Shown here: piece by piece, positions 51,195 through 59,761 of the stretch | How positions within the stretch are numbered: the stretch's first letter is position 1 | How the letters are laid out: each line of letters starts with the position of its first letter | Assembly: GCF_019884725.1 (NCBI RefSeq) | Contig: NZ_CP082322.1 | Span: 1,116,001-1,180,000, forward strand | DNA length: 64,000 nucleotides | Direction of reading: 5' to 3' | DNA from: Leucobacter tenebrionis | GTDB taxonomy: Bacteria; Actinomycetota; Actinomycetes; Actinomycetales; Microbacteriaceae | Program-made: the position numbers and the translations under genes | Notes under the pieces: generated by a model | Databases searched by the model: none | What the model was told of the DNA's origin: nothing | The model's input: the letters and a program-made list of their open reading frames with translations, nothing else

Positions 51195-51547
51195 GCGCTC
51201 GAGCCTTCGGAGCCGCCGCGATCGTACGCGCGCTCCTCGATGACGGCCCCGGCGACACTGTCCAGTCGAGCACGATCACCGGCCTTACGACGCCGCTTGG
51301 GCAGTCGATTGTCGTGACCGTGTTTCCGGATCCCGTGAGCTCGGCCGAGCACCAGGACATGCGCCTCGAGATCGCCGAAGTGAACCGCGGCGACGCGGAC
51401 GCCGACCTCGGCGTCGTGGTCGCCCCCACCGGGCTCGCCGGCATCGACCGTGCCGCCCCCGAAGCGTGGAACGTCACCCTGACGCTCCCCACCCTGCTCC
51501 GACTCCTCGGACAGGACCACACCACCCAGGAAGGAACCCCCTCATGA
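51191..51547 (+). CDS. Hypothetical phage protein (118 aa)
   Basis: Small mixed alpha/beta protein (VQSSTITGLTTPLGQSIVVTVFPDP; APEAWNVTLTLPTLLRLLG). Coupled by ATGA overlaps to both sides. No family recognised. Confidence 0.55.
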   Translation: MSARAFGAAAIVRALLDDGPGDTVQSSTITGLTTPLGQSIVVTVFPDPVSSAEHQDMRLEIAEVNRGDADADLGVVVAPTGLAGIDRAAPEAWNVTLTLPTLLRLLGQDHTTQEGTPS

Positions 51548-51891
51548 ACACCACCATCGAACAGGCCACCGACGCGCACGTCGGTGAGTGGATCCTGCGC
51601 CTCGCCGAGCTCAAGGCGATGGCCGAGCGCATCAAGGAGGAGAAGGAGACCCTCGACGCGCGTCTGGTCGAAGCGCTCGGCGAGGGTACGCATAAGCACG
51701 AGCACGCCACTGTCACGATCTCGCGCCGCGGCACCGTCGATAAGAAGCGTCTCGCCGCCGACTACCCCGCCGAGAGCTTCCCCACTCTGTACGAGCCGGT
51801 GATCTCGACCGACGCGATGAAGCAGCAGTTCGCGCCAGCCGCGCTCGAACCGTACAAGACGTACTCGGCGCCGTCCGTGACGATCCGATAG
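51544..51891 (+). CDS. Hypothetical phage early protein (115 aa)
   Basis: N-terminal helix (AELKAMAERIKEEKETLDAR, coiled-coil like), then a beta segment ATVTISRRGTVDKKRLAADY and the ending LEPYKTYSAPSVTIR. ATG 51544 overlaps the preceding stop; the open frame extends upstream to 51466 in His/Pro-rich non-coding style. Such proteins occur beside phage RecB-like nucleases; function unknown. Confidence 0.6.
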   Translation: MNTTIEQATDAHVGEWILRLAELKAMAERIKEEKETLDARLVEALGEGTHKHEHATVTISRRGTVDKKRLAADYPAESFPTLYEPVISTDAMKQQFAPAALEPYKTYSAPSVTIR

Positions 51892-51900
51892 GCGTCCCCG

Positions 51901-52773
51901 ATGTCCGAGCATCCCACCGTCGAAGCCCTCTACTTGGGGGTGATCGAAGCCGCGATCGCCGCGCACCCGCGCAGCCTGCAGAAGCGGATCGGCCCCAGCG
52001 AGATCGGTATCGAATGCGACCGCCGCATCCTGTACAAGCTCGCCGGTGTCGACGAACCACCCCGCCCGCCTGCGTGGAAGCCCGCCGTGGGTACCGCGGT
52101 GCACGACCAGCTCGAGCGCTGGTTCGACGCGACGAACCCGTCCGGGGACGTCGCCCGCTCCGACTGGGTGACGGAGTGGGAGATCACGGTCGGGATGCTC
52201 GGCACCGGCCCCGACGCGATCCCCATCACCGGGCACTCCGACCTGTTCCATGTGCCCTCGGGGACCGTGATCGATCACAAGGTCGTCGGCCCGAAGCAGC
52301 TCACGAAGTACCGCCTCCACGGCCCCTCCCGCCAGTACCGGGTGCAGGCCCACCTCTACGGCAAGGGCTTCACCGAGACCGGAGGGTGGGGTGACGCGAA
52401 GCACGTCGCGATCTCGTTCCTCCCCCGCGACGGCGAACTGTCGAAGGCGTACTGGTGGCACGAGCCCTACAACCCGCACATCGCCGCCGAGGCCCTCAAC
52501 CGCCTCAATGCGCTCTGGGGGTTGCTGCAGATCGTCGGCCTCGAGGCCGCGCTGCGCGCGAAGCCGCTCTGCGACGACGAGTGGTGCCCGTGGTGCTCCC
52601 GCGAGCGCCCCGCCCCGGAGCGCCGCAACGTGTTCGAGCCCGGTCACGGTCCCGTCACCCCGCGCCCCCTCACCCCGGCGCCGGCCCCCAGTCCTGCGCT
52701 CCCCCAACCTCTGCCCGGCCTCGGGCAGTACCCCCAGACCCCGCAACCGCGGCGGTCGAACCTCTTCCAGTAA
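51901..52773 (+). CDS. PD-(D/E)XK phage nuclease (RecB/Cas4-like)
   Basis: 290-aa nuclease. Core motifs are PITGHSDLFHVPSGTVIDHK near 108-127 (GHSD plus DHK) and SRQYRVQAHLYGKGF near 140-154 (QxxxY), with the entry SEIGIECDRRILYKL near 38-52. The C-terminal part has CDDEWCPWC near 222-230 and a Pro-rich tail. It is expected to process DNA ends in phage recombination or replication. It precedes an unknown 210-aa protein and the primase. Confidence 0.85.
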   Translation: MSEHPTVEALYLGVIEAAIAAHPRSLQKRIGPSEIGIECDRRILYKLAGVDEPPRPPAWKPAVGTAVHDQLERWFDATNPSGDVARSDWVTEWEITVGMLGTGPDAIPITGHSDLFHVPSGTVIDHKVVGPKQLTKYRLHGPSRQYRVQAHLYGKGFTETGGWGDAKHVAISFLPRDGELSKAYWWHEPYNPHIAAEALNRLNALWGLLQIVGLEAALRAKPLCDDEWCPWCSRERPAPERRNVFEPGHGPVTPRPLTPAPAPSPALPQPLPGLGQYPQTPQPRRSNLFQ

Positions 52774-52824
52774 CCCCGCAGCACCGAGCAACCGAAGTAC
52801 TGCACAACCAGAAAGAAGAAACCC

Positions 52825-53457
52825 ATGTCTCTGTTCGCACCCAGCGGCGGCCGCGCCGCGAAGTTCCTCCAGGTCGGTACCACCGTCACCGGCAAGATCG
52901 CGCAGATGCCGTTCGAGAAGCAGGCCACGAAGTTCGGATCCCAGGACCTCGACTTCTGGCCCAACGGCGACCCGAAGATGGACATCGTCGTACCCCTCGA
53001 GGACACGAACGTGCCCCACGAGGACGCCAACGACGACGGCGCCCGCACCATCTACGTGTCGTCGAAGAACATGCGAACCGCGATCGCGCAGGCGATCCAG
53101 GCCGCCGGCCAGCAGGACGTCGCGATCGGTGGCCTGCTCACCGTCACCTACGTCGGGAACGATCCGAACTCGAAGAACCCGGCGAACCCGGCGAAGCTGT
53201 ACCAGGCGCAGTACACGCCGCCCGCGTCCGGCCTCGCCGCGTCCGCCCCGGCGGCCGCGCAGCAGGCTCCCGCACCCCAGCAGCCGCCCGCACCCCAGGC
53301 AGACGGGTTCAATGCGCTCCCCGCCGGCGTCACCCAGGAGCAGGCCGACAAGGCCAAGCAGCTCCTCGCGATCGGAGCCCTCGACCACGCCCAGATCGGG
53401 GCAGCGCTCGGCATCACCGCCGAGCAGGTCGGACACATCGCCGCCGGCACCTTCTAA
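52825..53457 (+). CDS. Phage DNA-associated protein, possibly ssDNA-binding-like (210 aa)
   Basis: Residues 1-125 read as a beta-rich folded domain (AKFLQVGTTVTGKIAQMPFE, MDIVVPLEDT, GGLLTVTYVGND) of possible OB-fold type. An Ala/Pro/Gln linker (about 135-165) leads to a small helical C-terminal domain (QEQADKAKQLLAIGALDHAQ). Placement between nuclease and primase suggests a single-stranded-DNA binding or recombination role; not proven. Confidence 0.55.
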   Translation: MSLFAPSGGRAAKFLQVGTTVTGKIAQMPFEKQATKFGSQDLDFWPNGDPKMDIVVPLEDTNVPHEDANDDGARTIYVSSKNMRTAIAQAIQAAGQQDVAIGGLLTVTYVGNDPNSKNPANPAKLYQAQYTPPASGLAASAPAAAQQAPAPQQPPAPQADGFNALPAGVTQEQADKAKQLLAIGALDHAQIGAALGITAEQVGHIAAGTF

Positions 53458-53519
53458 CCCACCCCACCGGGCCGCCGTTGCAACGCGGCGGCGGCCCGGC
53501 CCCAACCCCGGGAGCCACC

Positions 53520-53708
53520 ATGCCCGCACCACGCCCCCTCACCGTCGGAGAGATCATCCGCATCAACGGCGACACCGACCTCTGGAAGATCCTCACCATC
53601 CGCCCCCGCGGACGCGGCCACCAGATCACCGCGACCAGCCTCAACGCCTACCCCCGCATCGACACCACCGTCCCCGCCACACGCGTCACCCGACGCGACC
53701 AGGAGTAG
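53520..53708 (+). CDS. Small phage protein (62 aa)
   Basis: Short beta-rich basic protein (VGEIIRINGDTDLWKILTI, ATSLNAYPRIDTTVPATRVT), SH3- or OB-like in flavour. GGGAG precedes ATG 53520. Four bases separate its stop from the primase start. Confidence 0.55.
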   Translation: MPAPRPLTVGEIIRINGDTDLWKILTIRPRGRGHQITATSLNAYPRIDTTVPATRVTRRDQE

Positions 53709-53712
53709 CCCC

Positions 53713-56178
53713 GTGCACACCGCCGAAACCATAGCGCAGCTCTACCAGGCCGGCATCTCCGTCGTCCCCGTCGCCACCGACGGCACGAAGCGGCCTGCGA
53801 TCGCCTGGAAGCCGTACACGCTCGAGCGCGCCGACGTCGACCAACTCGACGCCTGGTTCATGCGCGACACCCAGCACGGCGTCGGCATGATCACCGGCGC
53901 CGTGTCCGGCGGCGTGGAAATGCTCGAACTCGAAGGGCGCGCAGCCCACCACCTTCCCGAACTCGCGCAGCTCGCCGAAGCCTCCGGCCTCGCAGACTTG
54001 TGGCAGCGCATCAACACCGGCTGGCTCGAACTCAGCCCCTCCGGCGGCGTGCACTGGTTCTACCGCCTCGACGGCATGGCGGTACCCGGCAACACGAAGC
54101 TCGCCGCCGCCCCCGACAAGACCACCCTCGCCGAGACTCGCGGCGAAGGCGGATTCGTCGTGCTCGCCCCCACCGGCGGCACCGCCCACCCCACCGGGAA
54201 GCCGTGGGCGCGCCTCGCCGGCGGCCCCACCACCATCCCCACCCTCACCGCAGCCGAGCGCGACACCCTCCACGCGCTCGTGCGCACCCTCGACGAAACC
54301 CCCGACCCGGTCGCACCCGCACCCGCCGGACCCGTCGCCGACCTCTGGAAGACATACCGCCACCAGGACGGCGACATCACCCCCGGCGACGACTACGAAC
54401 AGCGCACCGACTGGGCCGAAATCCTCACCCCCCACGGGTGGACCCTCATCCACCAGCGCGGCCAACTGCGCTACTGGTGCCGCCCCGGCAAGAAGCACGG
54501 CATCAGCGCATCCACCGGCAAGGCATCGGACCGCGACCGCCTCTACGTCTTCACCAGCTCCACCGAATTCGACCCGGAAACCCCATACACGAAGTTCGGC
54601 GCCTACGCCCTCCTCGAGCACCGCGGCGACCACACCGCCGCCGCAAAGCAGCTCGCCGCCGACGGATACGGGCACCGCGCACCCCGCGTCCTCACCCCCG
54701 CCCGCCACCTCACCGCCGTCCCCAACCCCGACAACCACAGCGCCGAGGCGACCGGCACCGACACCCCCACCCCCGCGGCCGCCGGGTCGGCGCTCGTCGG
54801 ATCCGACCCCAGCGCCCTCACCGACGCCGGCAACGCCCGCCTCCTCGCCGCCGAATACTCCGCCCGCCTCCGCTTCATCCCCGACGCCGGACGCTGGGCC
54901 GAATGGACCGGCACCCGATGGGAATGGGCGCCCGACGACGCCCCCGCACTGCAGGCCGCCCTCGACATCGCCGACCGCCTCCCCACCGACTACGAACAGA
55001 TACGCAAGCACCGCATCAAATCGCTCGGCACCCGCCAACTCACCAACGTCGTGCGCCTCGCCCGCGCCCTCCCCGAACTACGCACCCCCGCCGCCGAATT
55101 CGACACCCACCCCTGGCAACTCAACACCCCCGACGGCGTCGTCGACCTCACCACCGGCGCCATCACCCCCGCCACCCCGCACCTCTACCACTCGAAACAA
55201 ACCACCATCGCACCCGCCGCGCAGGCGACGCCGCTCTGGGACCGCTTCCTGCAAACCACCTTCGGAGACGACCAGCCCATGATCACCTACGTCCAACGCC
55301 TCGCCGGCCTCTCCCTCGCCGGCCAAGTCGTCGAGCACGTGCTCCCCTTCCTCCACGGCGCCGGCGGCAACGGCAAAACCGTGTTCCTCGAAACCATCAC
55401 CACGCTCCTCGGCGACTACGCCACCGAAGCCCCGCACGGGTTCCTCCTCGCCGGCCGCGACCGCCACGAAACCGAACTCGCCTCACTCCAGGGCCGCCGC
55501 TTCGTCGTCGCCGCCGAAATCAACGAAGGCACCCGATTCGACGAAGCCAAGGTGAAAGCCCTCACCGGCGGCGACAAGATCACCGCCCGCTTCATGCGAC
55601 AGGACTTCTTCACGTTCAACCCGTCGCACACGCTCTGGTTGATGGGCAACAACCAGCCCAAGGTCGAGTCCGGCGGCAACAGCTTCTGGCGCAGGCTACG
55701 CCTCATCCCGTTCACCCGCATCATCCCCGAAACCGAGCGCATCGAAAACCTTCAACAGCGCCTCGTCGACGAAGAAGGCCCCGGCATCCTCGCCTGGCTC
55801 ATCCAAGGCTGCGTCGACTACGTGAAGAGCGGCCTCACCGAGCCCGCCTCCGTGCGCGCCGCGACCGCCACCTACCAGCAGGAGGAAGACCACCTCGCCC
55901 GTTTCGTCGAAGACCGGTGCCTGCTCGGCGGCGGCGAACACGCCCGCGTCGCGACCTCGGAGTTGCGCCGCGTCTACGACCAGTGGTGCCGCGACGAGAA
56001 CGAGCACGAGCTCTCTGGCCAGTCATTCGGCCGGCAGCTCCGTCAGAAGTTCGACATCGACGTCGTGCGCTCCAACGGGCGCCGCTACTACACCGGCGTC
56101 ATGCTCACCACCCCCGACGACCCCGCCGACGAGGAGACAGAAGGTCGCCTGTTCGGCACCCACTGGAGCGACCGATGA
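53713..56178 (+). CDS. Bifunctional primase/polymerase - SF3 helicase (P4 type)
   Basis: 821-aa replication protein. N-terminal prim-pol domain (about 1-200): QLYQAGISVVPVATDGTKRP, then MEMLELEGR-like strand and SPSGGVHWFYR. A linker domain follows, then the SF3 helicase with Walker A GAGGNGKTVFLE near 550, RRFVVAAEINEG near 595 and NPSHTLWLMGNNQPKVE near 636 (Walker B/C region). A D5-like C-terminal helical domain ends it. It should initiate and unwind phage DNA. GTG 53713 is the start; GTGCCCGA repeats follow right after its stop. Confidence 0.9.
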   Translation: MHTAETIAQLYQAGISVVPVATDGTKRPAIAWKPYTLERADVDQLDAWFMRDTQHGVGMITGAVSGGVEMLELEGRAAHHLPELAQLAEASGLADLWQRINTGWLELSPSGGVHWFYRLDGMAVPGNTKLAAAPDKTTLAETRGEGGFVVLAPTGGTAHPTGKPWARLAGGPTTIPTLTAAERDTLHALVRTLDETPDPVAPAPAGPVADLWKTYRHQDGDITPGDDYEQRTDWAEILTPHGWTLIHQRGQLRYWCRPGKKHGISASTGKASDRDRLYVFTSSTEFDPETPYTKFGAYALLEHRGDHTAAAKQLAADGYGHRAPRVLTPARHLTAVPNPDNHSAEATGTDTPTPAAAGSALVGSDPSALTDAGNARLLAAEYSARLRFIPDAGRWAEWTGTRWEWAPDDAPALQAALDIADRLPTDYEQIRKHRIKSLGTRQLTNVVRLARALPELRTPAAEFDTHPWQLNTPDGVVDLTTGAITPATPHLYHSKQTTIAPAAQATPLWDRFLQTTFGDDQPMITYVQRLAGLSLAGQVVEHVLPFLHGAGGNGKTVFLETITTLLGDYATEAPHGFLLAGRDRHETELASLQGRRFVVAAEINEGTRFDEAKVKALTGGDKITARFMRQDFFTFNPSHTLWLMGNNQPKVESGGNSFWRRLRLIPFTRIIPETERIENLQQRLVDEEGPGILAWLIQGCVDYVKSGLTEPASVRAATATYQQEEDHLARFVEDRCLLGGGEHARVATSELRRVYDQWCRDENEHELSGQSFGRQLRQKFDIDVVRSNGRRYYTGVMLTTPDDPADEETEGRLFGTHWSDR

Positions 56179-56453
56179 GCACCCCTGGGGCGGTCCGCAA
56201 GATCGGGCACTGTGTCACCGAAGCTCAGTGCCCGATAGTGCCCGATAGTGCCCGATCAATTCGAGGCTCGGGCACTCGCGAAAACCGCGAGATCATGCGG
56301 AGAACCGGGGCACAGTGCCCGATAGTGCCCAACTTTTCCAGTTGCCCCAGCTCATTGATAGGTAACAGGGTGACTGGGTTATACGCGCGCACGACACGTT
56401 CAACTGAGATTCCGGTGCTATCGGGCACTCGTCGCCTCGGAGGTGTCCGATGA
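56175..56453 (+). CDS. Coupled reading frame that covers the iteron-like repeats (92 aa)
   Basis: Both ends have ATGA overlaps, with the primase stop and with the next start, as in translated phage genes. The protein is Arg/Ser-rich and low in hydrophobic core, with AQCPIVP twice because of the DNA repeats. No family. It may be a real gene holding the origin, as in lambda O, or an open spacer. Confidence 0.4.
   Translation: MSTPGAVRKIGHCVTEAQCPIVPDSARSIRGSGTRENREIMRRTGAQCPIVPNFSSCPSSLIGNRVTGLYARTTRSTEIPVLSGTRRLGGVR
56203..56428. repeat. GTGCCCGA iteron cluster, candidate phage origin
   Basis: Perfect GTGCCCGA at 56228, 56238, 56248 and 56315; the reverse (TCGGGCAC) at 56203, 56268 and 56421; a variant GTGCCCAA at 56325. 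Three direct copies have 10-base spacing. An AT-richer stretch (56330-56395) follows. Location right after the primase-helicase gene suits an origin. Confidence 0.65.
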
Positions 56454-56815
56454 AGCGGCACGCCTTCCCCGCTACCTGTCCCCGCTGCAGCGCACCCGTC
56501 ATCGAAGCCGAATACGACCTCGCCGCCGCAGTCGGCGTCCCCCTCATGCGCGCCGACCCCACCCACATCAGCCCCGGCGTCGAAAGCTCCTGCGTCATCC
56601 TCGACCGCCCCGTCTACAACCTCCACACCCGCCAACGCACCCCACGGCTCTCGCTCCGCGACCACTACTGGCACCGATACCACTACTGCGGCCCACCCGA
56701 CCAGATCCTCCCCGCCCACCAATGCAACGTCCGCCTCCCCGGCACCCCCATCACCATCCCCGACCCCGACGACACCGCACCAGAGGCGCCGTCGCCCGAC
56801 ACGACCCCGTTCTGA
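56450..56815 (+). CDS. Zinc-ribbon phage protein (121 aa)
   Basis: The start has ATCPRCSAP (CxxC), and a second Cys/His set HYCGPPDQ, HQCN near 78-92, giving a possible zinc site. The tail is Asp/Thr/Pro-rich. ATG 56450 overlaps the frame before it. No family named. Confidence 0.6.
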   Translation: MKRHAFPATCPRCSAPVIEAEYDLAAAVGVPLMRADPTHISPGVESSCVILDRPVYNLHTRQRTPRLSLRDHYWHRYHYCGPPDQILPAHQCNVRLPGTPITIPDPDDTAPEAPSPDTTPF

Positions 56816-56828
56816 AAGGACCATCTGC

Positions 56829-57062
56829 ATGACGAAGATCAGCCCCCGACTCCTCGAAGAAACCATCACCACCGCCGGCTACCGCAGCACCCGCACCGGC
56901 ACCATCATCCACATCACCAGCCCCGACGGCACCACCGTCGGCGAAGGCACCCACACCAGCACCGGCCGCCTCCGCATCTTCATCACCCCGCTCAAACGGC
57001 ACATCACCACAATCACCGAACTCGGCCAGGCCCTCGACGACATCAAGGAGCACAACCGATGA
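56829..57062 (+). CDS. Small phage protein (77 aa)
   Basis: Predicted beta-rich with Thr/Ile strands (GTIIHITSPDGTTVGEGTH, LRIFITPLK). AAAGGACC precedes ATG 56829, and ATGA overlap joins it to the next gene. No family recognised. Confidence 0.55.
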   Translation: MTKISPRLLEETITTAGYRSTRTGTIIHITSPDGTTVGEGTHTSTGRLRIFITPLKRHITTITELGQALDDIKEHNR

Positions 57063-57193
57063 GCAGCCACGGCAAGCCCATCCCCTGCGTCCGCTGCGGG
57101 ATCCCCCGCACGCCCGGCTCCAACATCAAAGCCCTCTGCCGAGACTGCAGCGCCGTGCTCACCGCCCCTGAACTCGAGGCATGGGCGGCATGA
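57059..57193 (+). CDS. Tiny zinc-ribbon protein (44 aa)
   Basis: PCVRCGIP and LCRDCSAV give two CxxC pairs 14 residues apart, a zinc ribbon. Starts and ends by ATGA overlap. A short but convincing phage gene; function unknown. Confidence 0.6.
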   Translation: MSSHGKPIPCVRCGIPRTPGSNIKALCRDCSAVLTAPELEAWAA

Positions 57194-57294
57194 GCACCCT
57201 CCGCAACCTCACCGCCGTCGAGATCGACGCGCTCGCTCGTCTCGGTGTCACCGAAACCGACCTGACAGGAGAACACCATGAGCACCACACCTGA
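57190..57294 (+). CDS. Very short coupled frame (34 aa)
   Basis: Starts in the stop of the zinc-ribbon gene (ATGA) and overlaps the start of the next gene by 17 bases; encodes LTAVEIDALARLGVTETDLTG, then His-rich end. Could be a real micro-protein or a coupling relay. Confidence 0.35.
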   Translation: MSTLRNLTAVEIDALARLGVTETDLTGEHHEHHT

Positions 57295-57580
57295 AACCCC
57301 GGAGGCGACGCGCCGCCGAGAGAAGGTCCAGATGATGAAACGCAATCTGGCATGGGAACTCGGAACCGGCATCCGCGGCTTGGCCGGCTTGCTCCTCATC
57401 AGCATCGTGATCCGCTGGCAGCCGGAGGACGGCTTCTGGAACAACGTCTTGTGGTCGGGCATGCTCATTGCTGCCCTTGAGCTGTTAGTGGTGAGCGTGC
57501 TCCGTGATCGCGAGAAACGCGAGCACCGGACCTCGCGATCCGTACACCGCCACCTCCGAGGGGGCTCGAATGTTCGATAA
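57278..57580 (+). CDS. Phage membrane protein (100 aa)
   Basis: Basic N-terminus, two hydrophobic helices (about 33-48 and 55-77: GLAGLLLISIVIRW; VLWSGMLIAALELLVVSVL), then a basic tail. AGGAGAACACC before ATG 57278. Position and form are compatible with a small accessory membrane protein. No family. Confidence 0.6.
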   Translation: MSTTPETPEATRRREKVQMMKRNLAWELGTGIRGLAGLLLISIVIRWQPEDGFWNNVLWSGMLIAALELLVVSVLRDREKREHRTSRSVHRHLRGGSNVR

Positions 57581-58223
57581 CTGGGCCGCCTGGCTGAAGT
57601 GGCACCTGGATCAGGTCCCGTTCCAGATCCTGCACATGCGCGAACTCGTCGAGAACACCATCAAGGCGCAGGACACCGAGGCCGTCAGGGTCTCGGGCGG
57701 CAGCGACCCGGCACGCCTCCCCTACAACGCCACCGCGGCCGACGACGCCGACGCCCTCTACGTCGAACTCGTGCTCTTCGCAAGGGAGGTTGCAGACCGC
57801 ACCGGGCTGCCCTCTCCCCGCCCCGTACGCACCGGACTCTGGCAAGGACGATACGAACCCCAGGGCCTCCCCTCCTGTCGCCCTGACGAGGCGTACGCGT
57901 GGGCCAGCGAGATCCGCACATGGCTCGTCACCCTCCTCCCCGACCTCGAACAACTCGCTGCAGACGGGAAGCTCGGCGACGCACCCGACCACCTCGCCGC
58001 ATCGGTACGCAAAATGCGGGGCCGCTACCCGCGCGCCGAGCCGAAGTTCAAGGCATACCGGCCGAGGCCTTGCCCGATCCCCGCCTGCGGTGAGAGCACT
58101 ATCGCCCCCGTCTACGACGCAGAAGGTCTCGCCGGCTACCGGTGTGACACCTGCGAAGCCCAATGGGACCGCGCCGGCGCCCCAGTCGAGAAGATCCCTA
58201 TCCGAGAGCGAGACAGCCCGTGA
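57570..58223 (+). CDS. Phage protein with C-terminal zinc-finger-like motif (217 aa)
   Basis: N-terminal ~160 residues are helical (WLKWHLDQVPFQILHMREL, LVTLLPDLEQLAADGKLG). The C-terminal segment has PCPIPACGES and YRCDTCEAQWDR, four Cys in two pairs. ATG 57570 is chosen within a longer open frame because AGGGGGC precedes it. Such proteins occur in actinophages; function unknown. Confidence 0.65.
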   Translation: MFDNWAAWLKWHLDQVPFQILHMRELVENTIKAQDTEAVRVSGGSDPARLPYNATAADDADALYVELVLFAREVADRTGLPSPRPVRTGLWQGRYEPQGLPSCRPDEAYAWASEIRTWLVTLLPDLEQLAADGKLGDAPDHLAASVRKMRGRYPRAEPKFKAYRPRPCPIPACGESTIAPVYDAEGLAGYRCDTCEAQWDRAGAPVEKIPIRERDSP

Positions 58224-58459
58224 TCGAGAATCGCGATTGGTACACCTACCGGGAAGCCGCCGCCCGCGTGCGACGCCACCCCCAGACCATCAGGAAGTGG
58301 CGCAAGCGCGGCCTGCCGATGGAATGGGACGACCAGGGCCGCCGCATCGTCGCGCACACGGACCTCCTGAGATGGTGGCGAGAGGCCAGTCTCCGCGACC
58401 TCAGAAACCGCGAAAACAAAGGCGACACGCCGTCAGCACCTCACCTCTTGCAGGGGTAA
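58220..58459 (+). CDS. MerR-like/excisionase-type HTH protein (79 aa)
   Basis: YTYREAAARVRRHPQTIRKW is a helix-turn-helix, and VAHTDLLRWWREASLRD the recognisable end of this class of helix-turn-helix proteins. GTG 58220 overlaps the preceding stop (GTGA). It may regulate late genes or act in excision. Confidence 0.7.
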   Translation: MIENRDWYTYREAAARVRRHPQTIRKWRKRGLPMEWDDQGRRIVAHTDLLRWWREASLRDLRNRENKGDTPSAPHLLQG

Positions 58460-58665
58460 AGGGGGTTGACCCTACTGTGATGGTTGAGCAAATGGGCCGG
58501 AACGCGAAACACCTCGCGGCACCGGCCCTTACTCATTCCTTCCGAACCACGGTGCGCGTCGGGCCAGGGCGCCCACAGCCCGCGCACACCGCTCGGGATA
58601 ACCAAATCATCACGGAATCCCGAAAGCAGCGCTTGTAAGCGACGGGCGTCTGCCATGATCTGCTC
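58460..58665. other. Non-coding gap before the moron gene
   Basis: 206 bases with no gene seen. An extended -10 like TGCCATGAT (58651-58659) ends six bases before ATG 58666, with TTGTAA at 58633-58638 only 15 bases away; promoter quality is moderate and would give a leaderless transcript. Confidence 0.35.
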
Positions 58666-59379
58666 ATGAGCACACCGAACGGCGAACAGCCGCCCCACAT
58701 CCAACCCACCTACGCGCCGCCTCCACCGCAGTACGCTCCCCCGCAGCCACAACCTTCTGCGCCGAAGGGGCTCGCCGTCACGGCCCTCGTGATCGGTATC
58801 GTCGCCTTCCTCCTCGGCCTAGTCCCGGTACTCGGCATCATTCTCGGACTGACCGGCGTGGTATTCGGAATCGTTGCGCTCGCAATGAAGCAGCCGAGAG
58901 CCTTCGCCCTGACCGGCTTGATTCTCGCCGCGTTGGCTCTCATCACGTCCTGTTTCACCACGGCGGGTCTCGGCGCCGCAGTCGAATCTGTGGCGAAGGA
59001 ATCGGCCGCATCCCAAGGTGCCGAACAGAGCGGAGCCGAGCCGTCTGAATCGGCAACAACTGCTCCCGAACCGGAAGAAGAAGCTCCGCCAGCACCTAGG
59101 GAGCGCCTCACTCTTGACGAGGGATGGAGTGCTGCAGCTGACGAGTACGGATTCTCTGCGGTCGTCACTGGCTACGTCTCCAACAACAGCGACAAAGCGA
59201 TAACGAACTACGTACAGATCACTTTCGATACCTACGATGCCGCAGGAGCAAACCTCGGCACTTGCCTTGCGAATACGAACACGATTGACGCCAACGGCAA
59301 GTGGAAGTTCGAAGCTCACTGTTTCGATGCGATAGATGAAATCGCTGAGGTCCGGTTCAAGGAGATCACTGGCTTCTAA
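58666..59379 (+). CDS. DUF4190/FxLYD-like membrane protein, probable moron
   Basis: 237-aa protein. Pro/Gln-rich N-terminus (about 1-33), two or three hydrophobic helices of DUF4190 type (about 36-62, 64-80, 85-105: VTALVIGIVAFLLGLVPVLG, ALTGLILAALALITSC), an acidic linker, and a C-terminal domain with FSAVVTGYVSNNSDKAITNY and EVRFKEITGF of FxLYD form. It faces out of the cell. Its own gap, possible promoter and following hairpin suggest lysogenic expression; superinfection exclusion is a guess. Confidence 0.75.
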   Translation: MSTPNGEQPPHIQPTYAPPPPQYAPPQPQPSAPKGLAVTALVIGIVAFLLGLVPVLGIILGLTGVVFGIVALAMKQPRAFALTGLILAALALITSCFTTAGLGAAVESVAKESAASQGAEQSGAEPSESATTAPEPEEEAPPAPRERLTLDEGWSAAADEYGFSAVVTGYVSNNSDKAITNYVQITFDTYDAAGANLGTCLANTNTIDANGKWKFEAHCFDAIDEIAEVRFKEITGF

Positions 59380-59402
59380 CCGTCCATTAACATCATCACT
59401 GC

Positions 59403-59437
59403 CTGAGCCCCGGAGCCCGACTGGCCTCGGGGCTCAG
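59403..59437. terminator. Strong hairpin after the moron gene
   Basis: CTGAGCCCCG (59403-59412) pairs with CGGGGCTCAG (59428-59437) perfectly. No T-run follows, so it may be a weak terminator or insulator 24 bases after the stop. Confidence 0.55.
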
Positions 59438-59456
59438 TCATTCCCGGGAGGTGACC

Positions 59457-59756
59457 GTGGGCACGCAGCAGATCCGCAACGGCAAGGGTCACCGCGCATA
59501 CCGCCGGAAGCAGGCTGCTCTCAAGCGCCGCACGGCCCGCGAGAACCTGCCCTGCGGTTGGGGCAGCGACTACGGCTGCGGTGAACTGATCGACACCACA
59601 CTCCCCCACACGGATCCCATGAGCTTCACCGCGGATCATCCGACCGCGCTCGCGAACGGCGGCCACCTCGTGAAGCAGGACCTCAGCCCGTTCCATCGTC
59701 GGTGTAACAGCATGAAGGGCGACGTGGCACCCGTCGAGATCTGGGCGGCAACGTGA
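59457..59756 (+). CDS. HNH endonuclease
   Basis: 99-aa protein with the HNH fold: PCGWGSDYGCGEL (Cys pair), SFTADHPTALANGGHLVKQD with the DH...H core, and PFHRRCNSMKGD with the third motif. Located just upstream of the terminase genes as in many siphoviruses, where HNH proteins help terminase cleavage and packaging. GTG 59457 is chosen because GGGAGG precedes it by six bases. Confidence 0.85.
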   Translation: MGTQQIRNGKGHRAYRRKQAALKRRTARENLPCGWGSDYGCGELIDTTLPHTDPMSFTADHPTALANGGHLVKQDLSPFHRRCNSMKGDVAPVEIWAAT

Positions 59757-59761
59757 TCTAC

